64,000 bases of DNA from Serratia marcescens (GTDB lineage: Bacteria > Pseudomonadota > Gammaproteobacteria > Enterobacterales > Enterobacteriaceae), in assembly GCF_001902635.1 (NCBI RefSeq), contig NZ_MJAO01000009.1:62001-126000 (forward strand), given 5' to 3'. The notes below the pieces were generated by a model. The model did not search any database and was not told the DNA's origin. It worked only from the letters and a program-made list of their open reading frames with translations. Shown piece by piece: positions 16,319-24,261 of this stretch. Position 1 is the stretch's first letter, and each line of letters begins with the position of its first letter. The translations under genes were made by a program, and so were the position numbers.

Positions 16319-17192
16319 GGCCGTGCGCCCGAACGAAGTCGTCGAACCCGGCGCAGAACTGCCCCGCCAGCGGATGAAAACGATCGCCGACGAACAGGCT
16401 CAGATACTGCTCGCGCACGGCGTCATGGTCCGCCAGCTCAATGCCGGCCTGCTCCGCCTGCGCCAGCGTCTGCGCGTCCGGGAAGCCCCAATAGCGCGAG
16501 TCGCCCTGCTTTTCCGTCGCTACCGCGCCTCCTCGCTCCGCCCGCATCAGCTGACGGGCCAAGAAAGCGCCGCTCTGCACGCCCAGCAGCATCATGTTTT
16601 CCAGGAACGACAGGTCGTGGCGCAGCTCGGCGGGCAGCCGGGCCAGCACCGGGCCGGCATCCCAGTGCTCGTCCATTTCATGCAGCGTCACCGCGCAGTC
16701 TTTGTCGCCGTTCATCATCGCGCGGAACAGCGTCATCACCCCGCGATAGCGCGGCAAATCCCCCGGATGCAGGTTCCACAGCAGCTTGCCGCGTCGGCTG
16801 AAGGCGCGCACATAGTCGGCGGAGAATTTCTGATAACAGCGCAGGGAGATCACGGCGTCCATGTGCCCCAGGCTGCTGATAAACGCAGCGTCGTTGATGT
16901 CGGCGACGCGATGCGCTTTCACCCCGGCGGCGGCCAGAAACAGCGTCGGCGGCTGATAGGCGCCCACACAGGCGCCGGCGTTGCGGCCGACGAACGGGAA
17001 CACGAAATCGTTCAGCACCTCGCGCTCATACAACCCCAGACGGCGAACCGCCGGCTCCTGCGTGCGGCCGGTGCTTTTCGCCAGGGGAAAATACACCGTG
17101 AAAGCACACTCGTTCTTCAAAGAGACGATCAGATCCTGACACGCCAGCCAGGAGAAAATGTCGTTGCCGACAAAGAGCGCTACGTTTTTCAT
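16311..17192 (-). CDS. Formyltransferase-family protein
   Basis: 293-residue protein with a methionyl-tRNA/GART-type formyltransferase core. The catalytic triad Asn-His-Asp is visible: LLWNLHPGDLPRYRGVMT (N and H near 141-143) and MDEHWDAGPVL (D near 177). It should move a formyl group from 10-formyl-tetrahydrofolate to an amine. It lacks the C-terminal tRNA-binding domain of Fmt. It overlaps the upstream FAD-enzyme gene by 4 bp and the downstream permease gene by 8 bp, so all three are translated together. Acceptor unknown. Confidence 0.85.
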   Translation of the reverse strand: MKNVALFVGNDIFSWLACQDLIVSLKNECAFTVYFPLAKSTGRTQEPAVRRLGLYEREVLNDFVFPFVGRNAGACVGAYQPPTLFLAAAGVKAHRVADINDAAFISSLGHMDAVISLRCYQKFSADYVRAFSRRGKLLWNLHPGDLPRYRGVMTLFRAMMNGDKDCAVTLHEMDEHWDAGPVLARLPAELRHDLSFLENMMLLGVQSGAFLARQLMRAERGGAVATEKQGDSRYWGFPDAQTLAQAEQAGIELADHDAVREQYLSLFVGDRFHPLAGQFCAGFDDFVRAHGHD

Positions 17193-18643
17193 ACTTCAGC
17201 CTTCTTTGCGTTGAAAATAGGGTTGTTGAACACGATTTTGCTGATATCCCGCGTGATGGACTCCATCGCCGAGGTGTAAAAAAGATCGCCCTTGGCGGGC
17301 GCGCCGAGCGAATAGAGATGCTGTTCATGGCCGCGCTGATCGGCGATTTTCAGCGTGTGCGGGTTGCACTTCACGCCACCGAACAGGTTTTCTTGCACCA
17401 GCCCGTCTTGCAGCAGCTGATGGCTCAGGCGGTTGGGCGGCAGTTGATAAGACGGCGTAGTGCAGTTGAACAGATACTGCACGCGCACCCGTTCATCCTG
17501 GCAACGGAGGGTAAAACCGTCCTTATCCTTGCCGATATCCACCAGGCCGCCGCAGGCGCGCAGGCGCTGGCTCTCCAGGGCCGCCACGATCTTGTTGGCG
17601 TTTTTGAGCGGCATAGCATGCCGATTGCGCATCCAGGAAGAGTTGTAAAAACGCATAAAGACCTGCCGGTTGTTGGCATCCATCTTGACCCAGGCGGCAC
17701 ATACCGTCGGGTGGATCGCCGCCAGATAGCTGCAGATGTGTTCCCGGGCAAAACGCGCGCGATCGAGGCTCTCCGCCAGATCGCGATAACAGTCGCGCCC
17801 TTCCCCGAGTGCCGAGAGCACCGTTAACCGCTCCGGCCCCGGGTAGTGGCGCGCCAGCGCGGCGTTGATCGCATGAACCAACTGATGCGCGTCGATGAAA
17901 TCGTTGCCGGCGACAAAGCGCCGCAGCCCCTCAACGAACGCCGCCGGCGGCGGACGCATCAACGCCGGCTGCACGCTGGGGAACAGACCCGAACGCGACA
18001 GGGCGCAGATATCGGTCGCCCCCATGCGCTCCGTCAGTTCGACGATGGCGTCGATCGCCGTCAGGCTGCAGCCAATCACGCCGATAGCCGAATAAGGGTT
18101 AATCGCCGGCAGATCCTGGTTGGCCTGATAAGGGATCACGCCATCCACCGGATAGAGGCATTCCGGCGGGTTGTGCCCCGAGCACAACACCAGCGCATTC
18201 ATCTGCTCGGCGCCGCCGCAGGCGGTGGTCAGCCGATAACCCGCCTCGTGCGTCGCGATGGCATTCACTTCGGCGGTCACGAAATTCAACGTCACGTTGC
18301 TGTCCGCCGCCATATAAATCGCCATGTCGCGAATAAAATCGAGATATTCCCGATACAACCAACGCGGAGGATAACGATCCTGGCAAAACTGCGGGAAATG
18401 CATGGCGATCCAATCAACGAAGTGCGCGTCGTCGAAAATATCCGCCGACATGTTTTCCGGCGTCATATTCAATATATGGCTGTCAAAGTCGCTGCTGTAC
18501 GCCATACCGCCCTTGAAGCCCTGTTTATCGAAAACCTTCAGGGAAAGCGGCCTTTTGCAATGATTAACCGACTTATTTTTTATAAAGTTATACGCAAAAG
18601 AGATGCCGGCGGCTCCGCCGCCAATCACACCGAACTTATACAT
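17189..18643 (-). CDS. FAD/NAD(P)-binding oxidoreductase
   Basis: 484-residue flavoprotein-like enzyme. The N-terminal dinucleotide fold is MYKFGVIGGGAAGISFAYNF, and a second Rossmann glycine loop occurs in YSAIGVIGCSLTAIDAIVEL (near 188-207). The overall plan (FAD_NAD_binding_9-like, with a late YSLGAPAKGDLFYTSAMESI segment contacting FAD) recalls amine N-oxygenases and related enzymes, not disulfide reductases. It is the first gene of an operon with a formyltransferase and a permease. N-oxidation plus N-formylation would be a plausible pair, but the substrate cannot be read from the sequence. Confidence 0.8.
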   Translation of the reverse strand: MYKFGVIGGGAAGISFAYNFIKNKSVNHCKRPLSLKVFDKQGFKGGMAYSSDFDSHILNMTPENMSADIFDDAHFVDWIAMHFPQFCQDRYPPRWLYREYLDFIRDMAIYMAADSNVTLNFVTAEVNAIATHEAGYRLTTACGGAEQMNALVLCSGHNPPECLYPVDGVIPYQANQDLPAINPYSAIGVIGCSLTAIDAIVELTERMGATDICALSRSGLFPSVQPALMRPPPAAFVEGLRRFVAGNDFIDAHQLVHAINAALARHYPGPERLTVLSALGEGRDCYRDLAESLDRARFAREHICSYLAAIHPTVCAAWVKMDANNRQVFMRFYNSSWMRNRHAMPLKNANKIVAALESQRLRACGGLVDIGKDKDGFTLRCQDERVRVQYLFNCTTPSYQLPPNRLSHQLLQDGLVQENLFGGVKCNPHTLKIADQRGHEQHLYSLGAPAKGDLFYTSAMESITRDISKIVFNNPIFNAKKAEV

Positions 18644-18927
18644 GAAATATCACCTTATAGTCATTGAACTGCGCTAAGAACTATTGCTTCAGGTGTTGGA
18701 ATAAAAAGACGCCTTATTCCTTATTAACTTCTTGTATTGCGGAAACGAGATAACCCGCCCCACCCCGGTGTGAAAACTTGCATAGGCTTTATCGCCGCTA
18801 AAAATAGCGACTACCCAGACAAGCATTATTTTTCTGCCCCGATAGTAGGCCGCCGGCTGCTGGCTTGCTTTATATGAAAGGCCAACTATCATTGCGTTTC
18901 GGCCAATCTGTCTGCCAAAGAGAACAC

Positions 18928-19710
18928 ATGCGCAACGTCCGCATTGATGACATCGACCACGTAGCGCGCGCCGTGATCGCCATCGGCACCGACTATCCGC
19001 CGGGGCATCTGCTGCCGATGCACAGCCACCGGCGCGCACAGTTGCTGTACGGCGCCACCGGCGTCATGCACGTCTTCACACAGCAGGGCAACTGGATCGT
19101 CCCGCCGCAGCACGCGGTGTGGTTACCGCCGCAGATGCCGCATGCGGTGAGGATGGTCGGCGTCACCACCCGCAGCCTGTACCTGGAACCGAGCGCGCTG
19201 CCCGTCGAACGGCCGCAGGTGTGTCAGGTGGTCAGCGTCACGCCGCTGATGCGCCAGCTGTTGATGGCGGCGGTGGATATGCCATTGGAATATGCGCGAG
19301 AAGGGCGCGACGGGGCGCTGGCGACGCTGCTGCTGCACGAGCTGGCGCGGCTGCAGCCCTTGCCGCTGCACATCCCGCTGCCCGCCGATCCTCGTCTGAG
19401 CGAGCTGTGCCGCGCCTTCTTGCAGCAGCCCGACGCCCACGATTCCGCGCAGCATTGGGCCCCTCGCCTGTATATGAGCATTCGCACCTTCAGCCGCTTC
19501 TTTCGCGCGCAGACCGGCATGCCTTTTTCGCAATGGCGCCAGCGCGCCTGCGTGGTGCTGGCGTTGGCGCTGCTGGCCGAAGGGTGCAGCGTGACGCAGG
19601 TAGCGATGGAGATGGGATATGACAGCAGCGCGGCGTTTTCAACCATGTTTCGCCGCGTGCTGGGGCAGGCGCCCTCCTCCTATCTGGCGGAAGAGGGGCG
19701 CGATAGTTGA
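18928..19710 (+). CDS. AraC-family transcriptional regulator with cupin sensor domain
   Basis: 260-residue regulator. The N-terminal cupin/AraC-binding fold carries the HSHRRAQLLYGATG and WIVPPQHAVWLPPQMPHAVRM motifs; the C-terminal 100 residues hold two helix-turn-helix units (MSIRTFSRFFRAQTGMPFSQWRQRA; SVTQVAMEMGYDSSAAFSTMFRRVLGQAPSSY). The ATG at 18928 (MRNVRIDDIDH) fits relatives; ATG 18874 or TTG 18865 would add residues not typical of the family. It is divergent from the FAD-enzyme operon across 284 bp and is its likely regulator. Confidence 0.85.
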   Translation: MRNVRIDDIDHVARAVIAIGTDYPPGHLLPMHSHRRAQLLYGATGVMHVFTQQGNWIVPPQHAVWLPPQMPHAVRMVGVTTRSLYLEPSALPVERPQVCQVVSVTPLMRQLLMAAVDMPLEYAREGRDGALATLLLHELARLQPLPLHIPLPADPRLSELCRAFLQQPDAHDSAQHWAPRLYMSIRTFSRFFRAQTGMPFSQWRQRACVVLALALLAEGCSVTQVAMEMGYDSSAAFSTMFRRVLGQAPSSYLAEEGRDS

Positions 19711-19714
19711 CGAC

Positions 19715-20101
19715 TTAGCGGAATTTCTGGTGATTGGCGTCGCGGGTCTGCTTGAAGCCCTTCGCCAACTGCTTCGCTTCGGCGACTTTGCCCCGTTCAG
19801 CCAGCGCCAACGCCTGATCGATCTGGCCAATCAAGGTATCCAATCCGCTGCGAAAGTCTTTCATCTCCGGGCTATCGGCGGCTTTGTCCTCCAGCTTCGG
19901 CGGGGTGGCTTGTTTGGCATCCTGCGCGGCGGCGCGCATGTTTTGCAGGCTCTGTTTGAGGGCGGCGGCGGAATCGGTATTCAGCACCGTTTTGTAGTTT
20001 TCAGCCAGGGTGTCCATATCGTCGCCCAGATCGGCGGCAGCCGCCAGCGAACTGGCCGCCAGCAGCACCAACGCCGCCAAGGCTTTCAGGGTATTCTGCA
20101 T
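19715..20101 (-). CDS. cybC: Soluble cytochrome b562
   Basis: 128-residue periplasmic four-helix-bundle heme protein. A clear signal peptide (LAALVLLAASSLAAA, cleavage before ADLGDDMDTL) leaves a mature chain of about 106 residues as in E. coli. The heme ligands are the Met of ADLGDDM (mature residue 7) and the His of DANHQKFR near the C terminus. There is no CxxCH, so heme is non-covalent, and the c-type variant is excluded. Function is uncertain in all species. It is next to pmbA as in E. coli. Confidence 0.93.
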   Translation of the reverse strand: MQNTLKALAALVLLAASSLAAAADLGDDMDTLAENYKTVLNTDSAAALKQSLQNMRAAAQDAKQATPPKLEDKAADSPEMKDFRSGLDTLIGQIDQALALAERGKVAEAKQLAKGFKQTRDANHQKFR

Positions 20102-20239
20102 GTTTGCTCACCTTCCGTTTATTGTTTTAGTCAATCCACCACTACCTTAGGCAAGGCCGGGCAAAATCGAAACCGGAGATTTGTAAGCAAGGTTGAGACG
20201 GGATAACGCGCGGCCGACGGGCGCCGGCCGCACAGAGGA

Positions 20240-21580
20240 TCACTGGCCGGCGATCTTCATTTCCGGCAGCAGCACCGAACCGCACTGGATATTGCTGCGG
20301 GTTTCAATATCGCTGCCAACGCTGACGATGTTGCGCAGCATGTCTTTCAGGTTGCCGGCGATGGTGATCTCGCTGACCGGATATTGGATCTCACCGTTTT
20401 CCACCCAAAAACCGGCGGCGCCGCGCGAGTAGTCGCCGGTGACGCCGCTGACGCCCTGGCCCATCAGCTCGGTGACCACCAGCCCGGTACCGAGCTGTTT
20501 CAGCATGCCGGCGAAGTCGGCCCCCTGCCCGGCAATGCGCCAGTTATGGATGCCGCCGGCATGGCCGGTGCTGTGCAGGCCCAGCTTGCGCGCCGAGTAG
20601 CTGGTCATCAGCCAGGTCTGCAGCACACCGTCCTTGACGATATCGCGCCGCTGGGTGCGCACGCCCTCGCTGTCGAACGGCGTCGACGCCAGCCCTTTCA
20701 GCAGGTGCGGATGCTCCTCGACGGTCAGCCAATCCGGCAGGATCTGCTTGCCGAGCGCGTCCAACAAGAAGGTCGATTTGCGGTAAACGCTGCTGCCGCT
20801 GATGGCGCCCACCAGATGGCCGAACAGCCCGGTGGCTACCTCGGAGGCGAACAACACCGGCGCCTTCATGGTCGACAGTTTGCGCGGCGCGAGACGCGCC
20901 AGCGTGCGGCGGGCGCACTCCTGCCCCACCCACTCGGGGCTTTGCAGATCGCCCATCGCACGGCCGATGGTGTAAGCGTAATCTCGCTCCATATCGCCGT
21001 CCTGTTCCGCTATCACACAGCTGGACAGCGAGTGGCGGCTGGAACAGTAGCTTTGCAGCATTCCGTGGCTGTTGCCGAACACCTTGATGCCGTAGTGGCT
21101 GTTGAAGCTGCCGCCTTCGGTGTTGGTGATGCGCTTGTCTGCCGCCAGCGAGGCCTGCTCAGCGCGCGCCGCCAGCTCGATGCCGCGCTCGGCGTCCAGT
21201 TCGACAGGGTGGAACAGATCGAGATCTGGCGCCTCGAACGCCAGCAGATCTTTCTCCGCTGGGCCGGCGCAAGGATCTTCAGAGGTGTAGCGCGCGATAT
21301 CCAACGCCGCCTGCACGGTGCGGGCGATGGCGTCCGGGCTGAGATCGGTGGAAGAGGCGCTGCCTTTGCGCTGGCGGTGATACACGGTGATGCCCAGCGC
21401 GCCATCGCTGTTGAACTCGACGTTTTCCACCTCGCCGAAGCGGGTGCTGACGCTGATGCCGGTCGATTTGGTAACCGCAACTTCCGCCGCGTCGGAACCG
21501 GCGCGGGCCAGCTCCAGCGCCTGAGAAACGGCCTGTTCCAGCGCCTTGCGCTGTTCTGCAACTTGAGTGACTACTTTCAT
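20240..21580 (-). CDS. pmbA: TldE/PmbA, subunit of the TldD-TldE metalloprotease
   Basis: 446-residue partner of TldD; the heterodimer degrades unfolded peptides such as the CcdA antitoxin and trims microcin B17 precursor. It is nearly identical by eye to the E. coli protein from [18 protein letters not shown] to [16 protein letters not shown], including [32 protein letters not shown]. This subunit lacks the HExxxH metal site, which is carried by TldD (33728-35173). The ATG at 21580 is chosen over a frame opening 63 bp earlier. Confidence 0.96.
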   Translation of the reverse strand: MKVVTQVAEQRKALEQAVSQALELARAGSDAAEVAVTKSTGISVSTRFGEVENVEFNSDGALGITVYHRQRKGSASSTDLSPDAIARTVQAALDIARYTSEDPCAGPAEKDLLAFEAPDLDLFHPVELDAERGIELAARAEQASLAADKRITNTEGGSFNSHYGIKVFGNSHGMLQSYCSSRHSLSSCVIAEQDGDMERDYAYTIGRAMGDLQSPEWVGQECARRTLARLAPRKLSTMKAPVLFASEVATGLFGHLVGAISGSSVYRKSTFLLDALGKQILPDWLTVEEHPHLLKGLASTPFDSEGVRTQRRDIVKDGVLQTWLMTSYSARKLGLHSTGHAGGIHNWRIAGQGADFAGMLKQLGTGLVVTELMGQGVSGVTGDYSRGAAGFWVENGEIQYPVSEITIAGNLKDMLRNIVSVGSDIETRSNIQCGSVLLPEMKIAGQ

Positions 21581-21756
21581 CAATCTGCCATAATTAATCA
21601 GAAAATCGTTGAGAAAAGTGCCTGGAGCGGCGTAGTTGTGCACGCGGGGCCGCGCGCAAAAATCCTGAGATCTCTGCCGTTGAGTCTAACAGGAACCGCG
21701 TTGAATTTCGCATAAAGCCGAACGGCAAAGCCGGGATAACATGCAAAACCCACGCA

Positions 21757-22095
21757 TCACTCGACGATCAGTTTTACCGACTTGCCGATATTTGCCATCA
21801 TGTTGACCAACGCATCCAGCGTGAACTTCTCGGTTTTCTGATTCACCACGTCGGACACGCGCGGCCGGGAAGTGTGCAGATAACGCGCCGCCTCCTCCTG
21901 GCGATACCCCTCCTCCTCAATCCACGCGCTGATCTCACCCATCAGCTGCTTTTTCAGTGCGATAAGCTGCGCAATCTCCGCATTGGACTGCGCTTGCAAT
22001 TGCCGAGCCTCGTCGGCGGAAAATCCCAGATCCGCAAACACATTGCCGCCTGCGGGCGTAACGTGGCGCGAATCGGTATCAATCGGCTTGGTCAT
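21757..22095 (-). CDS. XRE/HTH antitoxin of a type II toxin-antitoxin pair
   Basis: 112-residue protein. The middle carries a helix-turn-helix of the HigA_2-like/MqsA-like type (YRQEEAARYLHTSRPRVSDVVNQKTEKFTLDALVNMMANIGKSVKL), preceded by a helical segment (LSADEARQLQAQSNAEIAQLIALKKQL). It overlaps the upstream toxin gene by 17 bp, toxin first. It should neutralise the toxin and repress the pair, probably through the palindrome at 22454-22467. It was inserted between pmbA and darP, which are adjacent in E. coli. Confidence 0.82.
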   Translation of the reverse strand: MTKPIDTDSRHVTPAGGNVFADLGFSADEARQLQAQSNAEIAQLIALKKQLMGEISAWIEEEGYRQEEAARYLHTSRPRVSDVVNQKTEKFTLDALVNMMANIGKSVKLIVE

Positions 22096-22441
22096 GACCT
22101 TTACTCCGCTCATTAATGACCGCGTCATAACGCGCTTTGATTATCTGAATATCGTGGCGGCTGGTTTTCTCCGTCTTCTTCTGAAAGCTGTGCAAGACGT
22201 AGATCGCTTCGCTGAACTTTGCCACATAGACCACCCTGAATGCCCCGCCGATGGCATATAAACGGATTTCGATAACGCCGCTTCCGCAGCCGGCCATCGG
22301 TTTCCAATTACCGGGTTCCAGAGCTCTTTGCACTTTACTCAGTTCAAATCCTGCCGCTTTTCGCGCATCGATTGGAAAGGCCAGCAAATCCGCTAACGAT
22401 GAACCACGCCAATCAATGGCTTTCTCGATGTCATCATCCAT
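22079..22441 (-). CDS. RelE/HigB-like toxin (phage Gp49-like family)
   Basis: 120-residue toxin candidate of the phage-derived Gp49-like/HigB branch: IDWRGSSLADLLAFPIDARKAAGFELSKVQRALEPGNWKPMAGCGSGVIEIRLY, then FRVVYVAKFSEAIYVLHSFQKKTEKTSRHDIQIIKARYDAV, the typical RVVY...HSFQKK core. It presumably cleaves mRNA or blocks translation. The ATG at 22441 follows GAGGTGG; two GTG codons lie just before it. It is followed by its antitoxin, which overlaps its 3' end. Confidence 0.85.
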   Translation of the reverse strand: MDDDIEKAIDWRGSSLADLLAFPIDARKAAGFELSKVQRALEPGNWKPMAGCGSGVIEIRLYAIGGAFRVVYVAKFSEAIYVLHSFQKKTEKTSRHDIQIIKARYDAVINERSKGHDQAD

Positions 22442-22453
22442 GAACACCACCTC

Positions 22454-22467
22454 ATTTTGTACAAAAT
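22454..22467. promoter_or_regulatory. Palindromic operator candidate of the second toxin-antitoxin pair
   Basis: Perfect 14-bp palindrome ATTTTGTACAAAAT, 12 bp before the toxin ATG. It lies beside a minus-strand promoter candidate (TTGTTT, 17 bp, TAAAAT ending at the palindrome). Its position suggests an autoregulatory site for the antitoxin. Confidence 0.55.
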
Positions 22468-22631
22468 TTTATACAGACAAGGTGATAAAAACAACAGCAC
22501 AAATTCGCAGGACGCGCGGCAAGGCGCGATAATCCCCCAACGTGGCAGCTATACTCAGTTTGCTCAGGGCACGCAATTGGCGGGTTGCCGGACAACCTGT
22601 TAGGATTAGCCTCTTTTTAACGGAGCCTACC

Positions 22632-23180
22632 ATGAACAAACAGCCTGAAGACTGGCTCGACGATGTCCCGGAGAATGAAAACGAGGACGATGACGAGATT
22701 ATCTGGGTCAGTAAAAGTGAGATTAAACGTGATGCCGAAGCGCTGAAAGACCTGGGGGCCGAAATGGTCGATCTGGGAAAAAACGCGCTGGACCGCATTC
22801 CGTTGGACGAAGATTTGCGTGCCGCTATCGAGCTGGCGCAGAAGATCAAGAAAGAAGGCCGTCGCCGTCAGCTGCAGCTGATCGGCAAGATGCTGCGCGC
22901 CCGCGATATCGAGCCGATCCAGACCGCGCTCGACAAGCTGAAAAACCGCCACAACCAGCAGGTTTCGCTGTTCCACAAATTGGAAGCGCTGCGCGACCGC
23001 CTGGTGGAAGAAGGCGATGACGCCATTCCGTCGATCCTGGATCTGTATCCGGCCGCCGATCGCCAACAGCTGCGTTCACTGGTGCGCAACGCGCAGAAAG
23101 AGAAGGCCGCCAACAAGCCGCCTAAGGCTTACCGCCAAATCTTCCAATACCTGCGCGAGCTGGCCGAAGCGGCCGACTAA
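22632..23180 (+). CDS. darP: DarP (YjgA), ribosome assembly-associated protein
   Basis: 182-residue factor that associates with late 50S assembly intermediates. It has the characteristic acidic N terminus ([33 protein letters not shown]), then basic helices ([20 protein letters not shown]) and a C-terminal helical part ending [12 protein letters not shown]. The ATG at 22632 is preceded by CGGAG. In E. coli it lies next to pmbA; here a toxin-antitoxin pair intervenes. Confidence 0.95.
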   Translation: MNKQPEDWLDDVPENENEDDDEIIWVSKSEIKRDAEALKDLGAEMVDLGKNALDRIPLDEDLRAAIELAQKIKKEGRRRQLQLIGKMLRARDIEPIQTALDKLKNRHNQQVSLFHKLEALRDRLVEEGDDAIPSILDLYPAADRQQLRSLVRNAQKEKAANKPPKAYRQIFQYLRELAEAAD

Positions 23181-23210
23181 GCGCCGCCGCCATCCCGGGA
23201 TGAACCCGTT

Positions 23211-23510
23211 TCATCCCCGGTGATGTGCCGGTTCGCCGCTGCTTTCGCGGATGTTGAAGCGCAGGCCGCCTTCCAGTTCTTCCTCCGCTTCTTCAAACAG
23301 CAGGATTATCGCGCCGAAACGACGCTTGCTGCGGGCATTCAGGTGAGTGAACTCGATCTCCACCGGCAGACCGATATCGCCGGTCACTACGTCCCACAGC
23401 GCATCGAGGTTGGCGCCAAACCCTTCGTCCAACGCAAACTTGTGCGCGAAATCGCGGTAGAAGGTCGGCACATCCTGGATCTGTTCAAAATCAAACTCTA
23501 CTTTTGCCAT
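23211..23510 (-). CDS. yhcO: Barstar-family ribonuclease inhibitor (YhcO-like)
   Basis: 99-residue barstar-fold protein, cytosolic, without signal. It matches E. coli YhcO: FDFEQIQDVPTFYRDFAHKFAL, NLDALWDVVTGDIGLPVEIEFTHLN, RRFGAIILLFEEAEEELEG. The acidic helix/loop (NLDALWDVVTGD) corresponds to the barnase-binding face. The ATG at 23510 is preferred over GTG 23519. It begins 5 bp after the stop of an exported barnase-type RNase, so it is very probably the protective inhibitor of that enzyme. In E. coli the neighbouring RNase is missing. Confidence 0.9.
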   Translation of the reverse strand: MAKVEFDFEQIQDVPTFYRDFAHKFALDEGFGANLDALWDVVTGDIGLPVEIEFTHLNARSKRRFGAIILLFEEAEEELEGGLRFNIRESSGEPAHHRG

Positions 23511-23515
23511 CAAAC

Positions 23516-23980
23516 TCACTCCACACGAATGAAGTTTTTGTAATGGTCACGCGTGACGAAGATCAGACCGTCGCTCGAGTACAACAGGCGATCGGCGCCG
23601 CGCCGGCCACACTGGTAATTGATGTCCGCCTCGCGCCAAACCCGGCCGCCGGCGGTCGGCAGTTGCCCTTCACGGTTGGAGAACCGATCGCCGCCGATCG
23701 CCTTGCCCGGCAATACCGAACAAAGGTTGCCCGATCGCGGATCCCAGCCCTGCTCGCGCGCCTGCTTCTTGGTGACGTAATAGTCCGGCAACCGCTGATG
23801 CTGCTGCAGGTAACTCACCACCGTTTGCTGCTGCGTGAGCCTGTCGATGCTCTGTTGCTGCCCCGCCGGCGCCTGCACCGCCACGTTGCCGCCGACCGCG
23901 CGATGATCGGTGCCGCGCAGCGCGCTGAAGACGGCGATAACAACGGCGATGACGATCGCCAACAGAATCCGCTTGTTCAT
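23516..23980 (-). CDS. Exported barnase-type guanyl-specific ribonuclease
   Basis: 154-residue protein. Residues about 5-20 form a hydrophobic export signal or anchor (ILLAIVIAVVIAVFSAL), followed by a Gln-rich linker. The last 90 residues are a clear barnase domain: LPDYYVTKKQAREQGW, GNLCSVLPGKAIGGDRFSNREGQLP, WREADINYQCG, RGADRLLYSSDGLIFVTRDHYKNF. The general base Glu (WREADINY), Arg (ADRLLYSS) and His (RDHYKNF) are all present, so it should be active. Two Cys (GNLC, NYQC), absent from barnase, could form a disulfide outside the cytoplasm. It precedes its barstar-type inhibitor. Confidence 0.9.
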   Translation of the reverse strand: MNKRILLAIVIAVVIAVFSALRGTDHRAVGGNVAVQAPAGQQQSIDRLTQQQTVVSYLQQHQRLPDYYVTKKQAREQGWDPRSGNLCSVLPGKAIGGDRFSNREGQLPTAGGRVWREADINYQCGRRGADRLLYSSDGLIFVTRDHYKNFIRVE

Positions 23981-24261
23981 TGCATTCCCTGAATGATGTT
24001 CGCCGGAGGCGCCGCAACGCCCCCAGGCTAGTTAGGTATATAGACGACCAGGATGAAACTAAGATGACCGGCGCGTAACGTTTCTGCGGCGGCGAGGCGC
24101 TTCATCCGTTTATGTCAATGATGCCACTTTCCAGCCGTTCTGGCACTCGGAGTCTCTCTGAAAACGGTCCGCCCCCGAAGGCGCGGATCGTCGTGCCGGA
24201 TACTGCTTTCAGTATAGTCGGGGAAGGCGCCGCACAGCGCGGCGCGAAAGGCGGGAACGCA

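Noticed and set aside
18865-18927. Longer AraC-family regulator starting at TTG 18865 or ATG 18874
   Set aside because: The added residues do not resemble the family N terminus, and ATG 18928 gives the usual length and start.
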